Assembly: GCF_033100115.1 (NCBI RefSeq)
Contig: NZ_CP136910.1
Coordinates: forward strand, 3,909,001-3,973,000
DNA from: Anaerocolumna sp. AGMB13020
Lineage (GTDB): Bacteria > Bacillota > Clostridia > Lachnospirales > Lachnospiraceae
DNA length: 64,000 nucleotides
Direction of reading: 5' to 3'
The translations under genes and the position numbers were made by a program. Each line of letters starts with the position of its first letter. Within the stretch, counting starts at the first letter, position 1. Under the pieces are notes generated by a model that was not told the DNA's origin, made no database searches, and saw only the letters and a program-made list of their open reading frames with translations. Positions 52,711 through 61,426 of this stretch are shown one piece after another.

Positions 52711-53532
52711 ATGAAGAAAAAGCTTACTGTATTTTTATTGCATGCGGAACTTATCCTGATGTCTTTTATCGTTCTGATTCCGGTTATGTGGATTATACTG
52801 TCCTCCTTTCAAAGAGGCAGCGGACCGCCGGTTGCAATAAACTTGAAGGGATTGACACTTGATAACTATAACCGGCTGTTTTCAGAAACCAGTTATTTTT
52901 TATGGTTCTATAATACCTTTAAAATTGCATTAGCCAATATGGTATTGTCCGTACTGTTAATTATGATAACTGCCTGGATAATGTCCAGATTCCTGTTCAG
53001 AGGCCGTAAAGCAGGATTAATGGCAATTATGATCTTATCCATGTTTCCTACCTTCTTGTCCATGACGGCAATCTACACCTTGTTTCTCACTTTGGGATTA
53101 GTGGGGAAATCCATATCCCTGATTATTGTATATGCAGTGGGAGCGATACCGTACAATACCTGGCTGGTTAAAGGATACTTAGACGGGGTGCCAAAGGCTA
53201 TTGATGAAGCGGCTTATATGGATGGCTGTACCAGGTTTCAAACCTTTCGAAAAGTTATCCTTCCCATGTCAAAACCAATCATTACCTATTGCGCAGTATC
53301 TCAGTTTATGCTGCCGTGGATGGATTATATCCTGCCAAACATCCTACTGTCAGGGGACAGGAGCAGGACGCTTGCAGTTGGACTCTTTGCGCTGATAAAC
53401 GGAAAAGAGAGCATCAACTTTACGGTATTCGCCTCAGGTGCTGTCTTAATAGCAGTCCCTATTACAATCATATTTATAATCTTTCAGAAATATCTGGTAC
53501 AAGGGGTTTCAGCGGGAGCTGACAAAGGCTGA
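52711..53532 (+). CDS. Sugar ABC transporter permease (MalG-like)
   Basis: This is the second membrane subunit, about 273 residues, with six predicted helices. It starts MKKKLTVFLLHAELILMSFI and has the EAA loop DEAAYMDGCTRFQTFRKVIL near residue 170. I chose ATG 52711 because AAGGGG lies 8 nt upstream and it gives the standard MalG N terminus. An ATG at 52627 would add 28 residues without a good site. The gap to the MalF-like gene (115 bp) holds a hairpin. Pairs of this kind import maltose or maltodextrins. Confidence 0.88.
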   Translation: MKKKLTVFLLHAELILMSFIVLIPVMWIILSSFQRGSGPPVAINLKGLTLDNYNRLFSETSYFLWFYNTFKIALANMVLSVLLIMITAWIMSRFLFRGRKAGLMAIMILSMFPTFLSMTAIYTLFLTLGLVGKSISLIIVYAVGAIPYNTWLVKGYLDGVPKAIDEAAYMDGCTRFQTFRKVILPMSKPIITYCAVSQFMLPWMDYILPNILLSGDRSRTLAVGLFALINGKESINFTVFASGAVLIAVPITIIFIIFQKYLVQGVSAGADKG

Positions 53533-53611
53533 TAATCTGAAAGTTCTATAAAAAGAAAAAAATAAGAGAAGCAGATTTTGTGCCGCCTTTGGCGGGAGAA
53601 TGGAGGAAAAT

Positions 53612-54955
53612 ATGAAATTAAGAAAAATCCTTAGTATTTTACTGGTAGCAGTGATGCTTGCGGGAGTATTCGGTGGCTGCAGCAGAAACATTCCGACGGA
53701 ACAAGAAGTAAACGAGACAGGGGGTCAGTCAGTTAACGGTTCGGAGAATCAGACAGACGCAAAAGGTACACAAGCCCCCGAAGTTCAGGGGGGCGGGGAA
53801 ATCATACCGGAAGAAGGCGCTAAGCTGAACTTTTGGACTTTGTCTGGTTACCTGGAGTATGGTAAAGCAGTAGCTGAATTATTTGAGGAAAAATACGGGG
53901 TAACGGTTGAAGTTCAAGAGAATGGACTGGATTCTGTTAATAAGATGATGTTAGACGGACCTTCCGGTAATGGTGCGGATATATTCATGGCTGCACATGA
54001 TTCCTTTGCAACGGCTAAAGATGCAGGGATTTTAGCAGAATTCAGTGAAACAGCGTCCGCTGTCGTAAAGGATAAAATAAACGAAACTGCTGTTAAAACG
54101 GTAACCTCAGAAGGTAAAATCTATGGTATCCCGGTTTCAATCGAAACGTATGCATTGCTTTATAATAAAGCGCTGGTAACAGGAGAACCGGCTTCCACCT
54201 TTGAGCAGATTAGAGAAGAAGCTTTAGCGTATAATAATGCAGGAGAGAATAAATTCTGGTACCTGACAGTTCCTACAGATGGTTATCCGGCATTTCCTTT
54301 TCTTAGTCTCTATGGTTTCCAACTTTTTGGAGCTGACGGTTCGGAGGGAGATAATCCGGGATTTGATACACCTGAATTCCTCAAAGGGCTGGAGACAATA
54401 GCATCTTTAAAAGAGATTATTCCTATTAAAGCAGATGACTTGAAAATGGAAACCATGTCACTATTAGAGCAGAATTTCAAAGACGGAAAAACAGCATATT
54501 ATCCTATCGGACCCTGGCTGATTAAATCCTTAAAGGAAGAAAACATTGATTTTGGAGTAACAGTACTGCCAACCTTGGACGGAAAACCCATGAGATCCTT
54601 CAGTGCAGTTCAGAATGCTTATGTATCAGCATATACGAAATATCCCAATGCAGCAGAATTATTTGCAACCTTTTTGACCAGTGATGATGCGGCAGCACTT
54701 TTATATAGTAAATCCTATAAGATTACGGCCAACAAAGATATTATAAAAGTAGAAGGCTTAAAAGATGACGAACAGTTAAGAGTATTTTGCGAGGAATTCA
54801 CCAAATCTGTTCCAATGCCTAGCACCAAGAGGATATCATATTACTGGACGATTGCCCAAAGTGTATTAAGTGCTGTATTTGATGGAACTCTGACACCGGA
54901 AGAGGGAGCCCAAAAGGCACAGAAGGATTTTGATGCCCTGGTTGCCAGTGAATAA
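53612..54955 (+). CDS. Sugar-binding lipoprotein (maltodextrin-type SBP)
   Basis: This is an extracellular solute-binding lipoprotein of about 447 residues. The signal peptide MKLRKILSILLVAVMLAGVF ends in a lipobox GGC, followed by an Asn/Gln/Glu-rich linker of about 50 residues. The mature domain starts KLNFWTLSGYLEYGKAVAEL, typical of family 1 binding proteins such as MalE, and it has the usual GPWLIKSLKEENIDFGV segment. I chose ATG 53612, 5 nt after GGAGG. A small GC hairpin (CCGCC/GGCGG, 53583-53595) lies upstream, as is often seen before abundant binding proteins. The ligand is inferred from the GH13 neighbour. Confidence 0.9.
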   Translation: MKLRKILSILLVAVMLAGVFGGCSRNIPTEQEVNETGGQSVNGSENQTDAKGTQAPEVQGGGEIIPEEGAKLNFWTLSGYLEYGKAVAELFEEKYGVTVEVQENGLDSVNKMMLDGPSGNGADIFMAAHDSFATAKDAGILAEFSETASAVVKDKINETAVKTVTSEGKIYGIPVSIETYALLYNKALVTGEPASTFEQIREEALAYNNAGENKFWYLTVPTDGYPAFPFLSLYGFQLFGADGSEGDNPGFDTPEFLKGLETIASLKEIIPIKADDLKMETMSLLEQNFKDGKTAYYPIGPWLIKSLKEENIDFGVTVLPTLDGKPMRSFSAVQNAYVSAYTKYPNAAELFATFLTSDDAAALLYSKSYKITANKDIIKVEGLKDDEQLRVFCEEFTKSVPMPSTKRISYYWTIAQSVLSAVFDGTLTPEEGAQKAQKDFDALVASE

Positions 54956-54995
54956 GACCGGGTACAAGAAAACAATGAAAAGTGAGGAAAGTGCT

Positions 54996-56852
54996 ATGTT
55001 ATTTTCAGCCCTTATACATGACCCCAAAAGCGCACTGTCCTATGCCTATGATGAGAATACGCTGCATCTCAGGCTGAAAACGGCCCGAGGAGAAGTAAAA
55101 GAAGCCAAAGTGCTGGCAGTAGATCCCTTTAACTGGATTCCCAGAGGGGATGGTACACCGATATATGACTTTGATAAAAGCTCAGTGAAACATATTGCTA
55201 TGGTAAAAGAGCAGGTGACCGCAAACCATGACTGTTGGTTTGCTGAAATACCTGACATCAACTGGAAGAGGACAAAATATTGCTTTGTAATCAGCAATGA
55301 TACCGAAAAATACCAGATCGGAAGCCGTAGCCGCATACCCTATTCCGAAGAAGACGAGGTGCTCTACAACTTAAGCAACTATTATAATTATCCATACATT
55401 AATGAGGAGGACTTATACAAAGCACCGGAATGGGTGACGGAAACCGTATGGTATCAGATATTTCCGGAGCGGTTCTGTAATGGAACTCCTGGGGATGAAA
55501 GAGATGTCCTGCCTTGGGGAAGTGATGCCCTTGACGGCTATGACAAGAAATTCGGAGGAAATCTGGCAGGAATAATAGAAAAGCTTGATTATATAAAGGA
55601 TACCGGATTTACTGGCATTTATTTAAATCCCATTTTTAAGTCCCCAAGCTCACATAAATATGATACAACAGACTATTATACTATAGATCCTGATTTCGGA
55701 GATAATGAAACATTTGGTCTACTGGTAGAGGAAGCCCATAAACGTGGCATAAAGATAATGCTGGATGCAGTATTTAACCATTGCGGCTTTCACCATCCAT
55801 TCTGGCAGGACGTATTAAAGAATGGAATAAACTCCAGGTACTACGACTGCTTTTATATCCTTGATCCGGAAAAACCATATTATACCGGAGAACTAAGAAA
55901 TGGTCAGCCTCAGGACTGCCCCAAAGAAGAACTGAACTATCGGACTTTTGCCTATGCTCAGACTATGCCAAAGTGGAATACCGGAAATCCTATAGCCCGG
56001 GAATATCTTCTTGATGTGGCAGCTTATTGGATAAATGAATATCACATAGATGCTTGGAGACTGGATGTATCAAACGAGATTTCCCATGATTTCTGGCGGG
56101 CATTCCGGAAGAAAATAAAAACCATTGATCCCGAGGTATATATTTTGGGGGAAAATTGGGATAATTCCTATCCATGGCTCCAGGGAGACCAGTTTGACGG
56201 TGTAATGAACTATGAATTTACCGCTCCGGTCTGGAATTTCTTTGGAACAGAGGAAAAAGGAGCTTTGAAGCTCCATGCCAAGGAATTCAAAGAAGCCATC
56301 AGCAGTCTCTTGACAGCTTATCCCAAGCATGTAACCAATAACCTCTATAACCTTCTGGACAGTCATGACACCGAACGCATACTGCATGTAGTTAAGGGTA
56401 ATCAGGACATAGCAAAGCTGGCATACATATTCCTGATGACTTACCCTGGAACCCCCTGTATCTATTATGGAAGTGAAATCGGAATGGGAGGCGGAGAGCA
56501 CAGTAACAGGCAGTGTATGATCTGGGAGGAAGAACGGCAGAATAAAGAACTTTATACTTTGATCAGAATCCTGATTCGCCTGAGGAAAGAAAAAGAAAGC
56601 TTTCGTACGGAAAACTTCCAATGGATTGAAGGAAACGCTTCTGCAGATACTATAATCTATAAAAAAACTACGCCTACGGAAACCCTCTATGTAGTGCTCC
56701 ACAAGGAAGAAACCTCCGAGCTATTAAGTCTGCCGCAAGAATTAATCGGATTGGTTTGTCTGGATCCTATAAGTGCAAGTGAGGTAATCCTTGGTGAAAG
56801 TATTGAATTATTACCATATGACTTTAGATTGTATACTGTAAAGCATGGATAA
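54996..56852 (+). CDS. GH13 alpha-amylase-family enzyme (neopullulanase-like)
   Basis: This cytoplasmic glycoside hydrolase of about 618 residues should cut imported maltodextrins or cyclodextrins. An N-terminal CBM34-like beta domain (to about residue 125) precedes the catalytic barrel, the arrangement of the neopullulanase/cyclomaltodextrinase subfamily. The catalytic Asp is in DAWRLDVSNEISHDFW, the acid Glu in ILGENWDNSY and the third Asp in LLDSHDTERILHV. DAVFNHCGFHHPFW is conserved region I. I chose ATG 54996 over 54930 since GAGGAAAG lies upstream and no signal peptide is expected. It closes the LacI-regulated operon; the start is 40 bp after the binding-protein stop. Confidence 0.92.
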   Translation: MLFSALIHDPKSALSYAYDENTLHLRLKTARGEVKEAKVLAVDPFNWIPRGDGTPIYDFDKSSVKHIAMVKEQVTANHDCWFAEIPDINWKRTKYCFVISNDTEKYQIGSRSRIPYSEEDEVLYNLSNYYNYPYINEEDLYKAPEWVTETVWYQIFPERFCNGTPGDERDVLPWGSDALDGYDKKFGGNLAGIIEKLDYIKDTGFTGIYLNPIFKSPSSHKYDTTDYYTIDPDFGDNETFGLLVEEAHKRGIKIMLDAVFNHCGFHHPFWQDVLKNGINSRYYDCFYILDPEKPYYTGELRNGQPQDCPKEELNYRTFAYAQTMPKWNTGNPIAREYLLDVAAYWINEYHIDAWRLDVSNEISHDFWRAFRKKIKTIDPEVYILGENWDNSYPWLQGDQFDGVMNYEFTAPVWNFFGTEEKGALKLHAKEFKEAISSLLTAYPKHVTNNLYNLLDSHDTERILHVVKGNQDIAKLAYIFLMTYPGTPCIYYGSEIGMGGGEHSNRQCMIWEEERQNKELYTLIRILIRLRKEKESFRTENFQWIEGNASADTIIYKKTTPTETLYVVLHKEETSELLSLPQELIGLVCLDPISASEVILGESIELLPYDFRLYTVKHG

Positions 56853-56934
56853 ATAATAAGTATAAGTGAATTTATGGAATATTAATGGGTAAGGGTAAGG
56901 ATTAAGGGTTCAATCTGGATTTTGGCAAGGGGAC

Positions 56935-57147
56935 GGTAAAATACGCAAAGCAGAAAAAACTTATGCTTCAATTCCAAGGCATAAGAAGTCCTAGTCTCTG
57001 AAAATTTTGTGCTTGACATATTATAAAACAGATAACTCGCTGCGCTCAAACAATCTGATTTATAATATAGCACAATATTTTCAGAGACAAGGACATCTAA
57101 TGCCTTTCCATAGGCGCATTCGTTCTTTCTGCTTTGTGTATTTTACC
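56935..57147 (+). repeat. Family 1 long-hairpin element, copy B
   Basis: It begins GGTAAAATACGCAAAGCAG and ends with a complementary arm (one G-U pair), 213 bp. Inner stem TCTCTGAAAATTTTGTGCT pairs with AGCACAATATTTTCAGAGA. The loop and the CATAGGCGCATTCGTTC segment match copies A and C. GGGGACGG touches its left end, as in copy A. No gene lies in the 1.17 kb gap 56853-58018 except the leader ORF. Confidence 0.85.
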
Positions 57148-57253
57148 TGAACTCTTTGGAATATATTCAAGAACTATCAGACGAGAAGTTTCAAGATACA
57201 ACGATAAATGTCCAAATCTATTATAAAATAAAGTAGCAATGGAAAGATAAGCA

Positions 57254-57487
57254 GATGATTTTGAGTACTGTTTGGGAGTTTTGTATTGAGAGGTTCCTTA
57301 TGACACTTAAGTGGCAGAAACTGCGTATAGGTTAAATTGTGCCACTGTCTGAGCGCACTAACAAAATATATTTATATAAGGTCACAGCGAGTTTGGCACA
57401 ATTTCACCTGTCCTGAGCAGTTGCTGGCACTTTAGTGGAATAAGGAACCACGAACAACAAAACGCACAAACAGTACTCAAAATCATC
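57254..57487 (+). repeat. Family 2 long-hairpin element, copy B
   Basis: It begins GATGATTTTGAGTACTGTTT and ends with its complement, 234 bp. Arms differ from copy A (GGGGGGC replaced by TTGAGTA) but stay complementary. Conserved parts are GAGAGGTTCCTTATGACACT, GTGCCACTGTCTGAGC, CAGCGAGTTTGGCAC and AGTGGAATAAGG. ATCATCGTCC follows both copies. Confidence 0.85.
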
Positions 57488-57553
57488 GTCCGTCCCCAAC
57501 CCCCCCCAACCCGCCCGAATCCTGCCACTGATTTATCAAATGAAAATAAACAT

Positions 57554-57582
57554 TTGACTAAAACCTCTCCCTATGCTACAAT
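57554..57582 (+). promoter_or_regulatory. Promoter of the ABC-F gene
   Basis: TTGACT (57554-57559), 17 bases, TACAAT (57577-57582). Transcription would start near 57589, giving an approximately 430-nt leader. Confidence 0.75.
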
Positions 57583-57643
57583 ACTTTTGTTGTAAGTTAC
57601 TGGAACAATTTCAGAAAGGATAAGAATACCTCTGTCAGAGAGT

Positions 57644-57875
57644 ATTCCGTGTAAAAGAGAAATGAATAGAACATTCAATCACAGCCAATTGAATAATGAC
57701 TTTTTATACGGAATGTTTATGACCGTCTGATAATTATTGTTTCCTCAGCTTAACAGCTCTCACAATCAGTGCCGATGCTTCAAGGGCATTAGTATACCTT
57801 ATTGCAGGTAAGGATATTATAATAATTGAATCACTCAGCTAGTGAACATTTTCCGGAGGGAAGATGTTTTTTTAT
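57644..57875 (+). promoter_or_regulatory. Attenuator-type leader of the ABC-F gene
   Basis: Segment 57644-57657 (ATTCCGTGTAAAAG) can pair with 57700-57714 (CTTTTTATACGGAAT). The overlapping CGGAATGTT (57710-57718) can instead pair with the 5' arm of an intrinsic terminator, AACATTTTCCG. The terminator (57846-57875) has arms ACATTTTCC/GGAAGATGT, loop GGAG and a TTTTTTT run. The upstream hairpin GAATACcTCT/AGAgaGTATTC is a third option. The arrangement fits ribosome-dependent antitermination. Confidence 0.65.
57662..57730 (+). CDS. Putative leader peptide of the ABC-F gene
   Basis: This 22-codon ORF starts ATG AAT AGA and reads MNRTFNHSQLNNDFLYGM before ending FMTV and TGA. Only a weak AAGAG site lies upstream. 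Its codons for Phe-Leu-Tyr-Gly-Met overlap the 57700-57718 pairing segments, so ribosomes stalled in it would shift the RNA fold. The peptide is probably a regulator by its translation rather than a product. Conservation in related genomes would be needed to be sure. Confidence 0.45.
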   Translation: MNRTFNHSQLNNDFLYGMFMTV

Positions 57876-58018
57876 TGCCCAAAAATAATTGAAGTGCACA
57901 TTAAACGATAAGTTGAAGTAGGTTTTTGCATCTTCCCAATAGGAACAGTCATTTAATCAAGTAGTATGACCGGAAAAAAATATCAACTTATATTGTTGGA
58001 TTTGAGAGGAGAATGTGT

Positions 58019-59548
58019 ATGTTGGATATAAGAAATGTAACGATAACAAACCGAGAAGATAACAGATGTATTATCAAGGAGTTTAATTTTACCCTGAACC
58101 GTGGACAGAAAGCTGTAATCATAGGGGAAGAGGGGAATGGTAAGAGTACTTTATTAAAGTTTATTTATGACAAGACACTCATTGAGGATTATTGTGATTA
58201 TACCGGACAGGTAACTTCTGGTGTCAGGTGCGGGTATCTAAAGCAGGAAGCTGATGAAGAATGGCTCAAGATGAGTCCGGCTGAGTATTTGAAAGAGGTT
58301 GATATTTATAGTATCCGGGATGAAAATATCTGGGCTTTTAATCCTGACCCGGTAATGATAGCATCGGAAGACCCCATAAAGAACTTGTCCGGAGGTGAGA
58401 GGGTAAAACTGCAGTTACTAAAATTACTGGCAGATGAACCGGATGTACTTCTATTGGATGAGCCGACCAATGATCTTGACATAGGATCACTTACCTGGCT
58501 GGAGGATTTTATTAACCGGACAGATAAGCCGGTTCTTTATGTATCTCATGATGAAACCTTGATAGAACATACTGCTAATGTTATAATTCATTTAGAGCAG
58601 TTGAAGAGAAAGACGGAACCTCATTATTCTGTTAGCTATATGTCCTATGATGAATATAAAAATCAGAGATCCTCTTCTCTGGCAAAGCAGGAAATGACTG
58701 CGAGGAAACAAAGAGAAGAGTATGAGGATAAAATGGATCGCTTCCGTCAGATCTATGATAAAGTTGAGCACCAGCAAAATGCCATAACCAGGGCAAATCC
58801 AGCCGGAGGCAGACTGCTTAAGAAGAAGATTAAGAGTCTTAAGTCTCAGGAAAAACGTTATGAGAAAGAGAAAGATGATTTTCTCGAAATACCGGATACG
58901 GAAGATGCCATTCTCTATGATTTTCCGGATACCATTAAGATTCCAAGAGGAAAACGAATTATCGAGTTCAAACTGGGAGAGCTAAAGGTAGGAGAAGGAA
59001 CAGAGGAGAGAATTCTGTCCCAGGATATATACCTTCGTGTAATGGGACCGGAGCATATTGCTATCATTGGTGATAATGGTACCGGTAAGACTACTCTGCT
59101 TCGTAAGATTGCTGCAGAGCTCCTTAATAGAACGGATATTAAGGCTGCGTATATGCCTCAGAATTATGAAGAGGTATTAGATTACAAGAAGACTCCTATT
59201 GAATTCCTTACCACCAGCGGACAAAAAGAGGATATTACCAAAGCCTTCACTTATATGGGAGGCATGAAATTCACCAGAGATGAAATGGAACACACAATTG
59301 GTGAATTAAGCGGAGGACAGAAGGCAAAGCTTATTCTGTTAAAGATGATATTGGAAGGTGTTGAGGTTCTGATACTTGATGAGCCCACCAGAAATCTAAG
59401 CCCCCTTTCCAATCCGGTAATCAGAGGAGTGCTGGCCTCCTACAAAGGTGCAATTATAAGCGTTACCCATGATAGAAAGTATATGGAGGAAGTTGCGGAG
59501 AAGCTCTACAAGCTGACAGAAAAGGGTCTCATAGAAAAACTGAAGTAA
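58019..59548 (+). CDS. ABC-F family ATPase (possible antibiotic-resistance type)
   Basis: This soluble protein of about 509 residues has two ABC domains and no membrane helices, the ABC-F layout. Domain 1 has Walker A GEEGNGKST, signature LSGGERVKLQLLK and Walker B VLLLDEPTNDLDI. Domain 2 has GDNGTGKTT, LSGGQKAKLILLK and VLILDEPTRNLSPLSNP, where the RNLSPLS form resembles that of Lsa/Vga/VmlR-like resistance proteins. A linker of about 85 residues with a coiled-coil look (KQREEYEDKMDRFRQIYDKV) joins them; in ABC-F proteins it reaches the ribosomal P-site. I chose ATG 58019, 8 nt from AGGAG. The long attenuator leader supports antibiotic-responsive ribosome protection, which is an inference. 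Confidence 0.88.
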   Translation: MLDIRNVTITNREDNRCIIKEFNFTLNRGQKAVIIGEEGNGKSTLLKFIYDKTLIEDYCDYTGQVTSGVRCGYLKQEADEEWLKMSPAEYLKEVDIYSIRDENIWAFNPDPVMIASEDPIKNLSGGERVKLQLLKLLADEPDVLLLDEPTNDLDIGSLTWLEDFINRTDKPVLYVSHDETLIEHTANVIIHLEQLKRKTEPHYSVSYMSYDEYKNQRSSSLAKQEMTARKQREEYEDKMDRFRQIYDKVEHQQNAITRANPAGGRLLKKKIKSLKSQEKRYEKEKDDFLEIPDTEDAILYDFPDTIKIPRGKRIIEFKLGELKVGEGTEERILSQDIYLRVMGPEHIAIIGDNGTGKTTLLRKIAAELLNRTDIKAAYMPQNYEEVLDYKKTPIEFLTTSGQKEDITKAFTYMGGMKFTRDEMEHTIGELSGGQKAKLILLKMILEGVEVLILDEPTRNLSPLSNPVIRGVLASYKGAIISVTHDRKYMEEVAEKLYKLTEKGLIEKLK

Positions 59549-59652
59549 GTGCTCTGCTACTATATAAAGTAACCACATACTTAAAGTATATTGTATTTAT
59601 CCTACAAAAAATGAGGTCCTTTAACGCTCTGTAACAAAGAGAGGAGAGCAGA

Positions 59653-60258
59653 ATGATAAATACGGTTGTGTTGGATATCGGGCAGGTACTTGCAGCCTTT
59701 CGATGGGAAGATTATCTGAGAGACTGCGGTTATGATACAATTACAAGAGAGAAGGTGGCGAAAGCCACCGTACTCTCCCGTTATTGGGGAGAGCAGGATA
59801 GAGGTGCACTTCCTGAAGCTGAGATAATCAGAGCATGTTGCGAATTAGACCCTTCTGTGGAAACGGAAATAAAGAAGCTGTTTGAAGATATCACAAAAAC
59901 GGTAATTGAGTTTCCTTATGCAAAGGAGTTTATCAGAAAACTTAAGAATAATGGTTACAAGGTTTATTTGCTCTCCAATTATGGTGAAAGAAATTTTGCC
60001 TATGCGAAAGAACATTTTACCTTTATACCGGAAGCAGACGGTGGAGTTATTTCCTACGAAGTAAAATACATAAAACCAGAGCCTGAGATTTACGAATTCC
60101 TAATAGCCAAATATGGTTTTGAGCCTGCGGAGGCAGTATTTCTGGATGATTCGAAAGCGAATCTGGAAGGCGCTAAAAAGTTTGGCTTTCACACTGTGTT
60201 GGTAACAGAGCATGAGCAGGCACTCAGGGATCTGAGAAGTCTGGGAGTAAAGATATAA
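59653..60258 (+). CDS. HAD-family hydrolase
   Basis: This is a cytoplasmic phosphatase-like protein of about 201 residues, HAD-IA type. Motif I is VVLDIGQVLAAF, where the second Asp of DxD is replaced by Gly; this occurs in some subgroups such as YihX-like proteins. Motif II is LLSNYG, motif III Lys is in YIKPEPEIYEFL and motif IV is VFLDDSKANLEGA. The cap lies between motifs I and II, as in class IA. GAGAGGAGAGCAG precedes the ATG. It stands alone between the ABC-F gene and the lipoprotein gene, and its substrate is unknown. Confidence 0.88.
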   Translation: MINTVVLDIGQVLAAFRWEDYLRDCGYDTITREKVAKATVLSRYWGEQDRGALPEAEIIRACCELDPSVETEIKKLFEDITKTVIEFPYAKEFIRKLKNNGYKVYLLSNYGERNFAYAKEHFTFIPEADGGVISYEVKYIKPEPEIYEFLIAKYGFEPAEAVFLDDSKANLEGAKKFGFHTVLVTEHEQALRDLRSLGVKI

Positions 60259-60347
60259 AGGCATGAAGACAAAGAGAAAACAAAAATATTCAACTTATAA
60301 AGCAATAGAAACAGTTTCCTGTTGCAGAAAGATTGGAGGAAAGTAGA

Positions 60348-61094
60348 ATGAAAACAAGAAGAATCATTCTTTTAGTATGCATAGCCATGGCAGGTGTTCT
60401 GTTGATGTCCTGCCGTAAGGATAAAAAGGAAGAAGAACCGGTAGTAGTTACAGTGACACCAAGCCCTACAATCGAGGCAACTCCGGAAGTTTCACCGACT
60501 CCTGCAGTTACGGAAGAACCGGAGGAAGAAGAGGGAGAAGAGCTTACTGACCAGCAGGCTATAGAAAAAATAGAAGCTATCTTGGGAGAGGAAAACTATT
60601 ACTTTGAATTACTGGACGATCATTTGAATGTAAGTGACAGATTATATTATATCTTTGAAGTGAGCGACGGTGTAAATGTAATTGAACCTAATATCATCGT
60701 GGATAAATTAAATGGTGAAGTACTCTGTTATAATAGCGATGGAACGACAGCACCATTTACGGAACATCCATTATATAATAAGGCAGGTTCTACGGAAGGT
60801 CAGGAGGAAAGTACGGAGGATAAGGGAATCGGGAAAGAGCAGGCCCTTAAGCTGTTAAGTGAGATACCTCATAAAACCCTTCAATTATCCAAGGAATTGA
60901 AGGAATATGTTATCATCTATGATGACTGGCCTTCTAATATTAAAGGGAATGAATGCTATGGTATTAATGTCCATGAAAAAGGGGATGCAAAAAATACTTT
61001 GGCAGGAGTATTTTATGTGGCATTAGACGGTAGTAAAATATATCTGTATGATACCGTAGAAGATAAGGAAATCGATATAACACCGAAGAAATAA
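60348..61094 (+). CDS. Predicted lipoprotein with Pro/Glu-rich linker
   Basis: This secreted protein of about 248 residues has the signal peptide MKTRRIILLVCIAMAGVLLM and a lipobox MSC, so it should be lipid-anchored on the outer face of the membrane. Residues 25-70 form a Glu/Pro/Thr/Val-rich linker (VTVTPSPTIEATPEVSPTPA). The mature domain has LTDQQAIEKIEAILGEENYY and a final VFYVALDGSKIYLYDTVEDK, resembling PepSY-like or other small beta-alpha folds without a clear family match. I chose ATG 60348, 8 nt after GGAGG. It is monocistronic with a terminator downstream. The function is unknown. Confidence 0.8.
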   Translation: MKTRRIILLVCIAMAGVLLMSCRKDKKEEEPVVVTVTPSPTIEATPEVSPTPAVTEEPEEEEGEELTDQQAIEKIEAILGEENYYFELLDDHLNVSDRLYYIFEVSDGVNVIEPNIIVDKLNGEVLCYNSDGTTAPFTEHPLYNKAGSTEGQEESTEDKGIGKEQALKLLSEIPHKTLQLSKELKEYVIIYDDWPSNIKGNECYGINVHEKGDAKNTLAGVFYVALDGSKIYLYDTVEDKEIDITPKK

Positions 61095-61275
61095 ATAATG
61101 GTTCAAGCAGAAGATAGTGGGTCAGAATAATTGTATAATTAAAAGCCGCTGCCATTTTAGTAAAAACTGTTGTAGAAATCGTTAACTTCATTGGAAATTA
61201 CAAAACAAAAGTACTGTAAAATATATGTACTTATATGGAAGTTTTTATTTTTATGAAGTACTTAAGTATATTATA

Positions 61276-61312
61276 AAGGTGTAAGGAATCAATGAACCTT
61301 ACACCTTTTTTC
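61276..61312 (+). terminator. Intrinsic terminator before ISL3 copy 2
   Basis: AAGGTGTAAGG and CCTTACACCTT pair around AATCAATGAA, followed by TTTT. Confidence 0.92.
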
Positions 61313-61426
61313 GTTACTAAATTTTATTGGTTCTATAATAAATGTTGGGGTATGTTGAAAAATATTGATGTGACCCCAATAAGTTAGACTTTATTGCGTA
61401 GTAGTTTATAATTGCTACGCAATTAT

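Noticed and set aside
56070..56702. 210-codon ORF on the minus strand
   Set aside because: It is antisense to the GH13 gene, which has all catalytic motifs; there is no ribosome binding site.
61148..61161. GCTGCCATTTTAGT, identical to part of family 2
   Set aside because: Only 14 bases match and no paired arm is nearby; it could be a remnant or chance.
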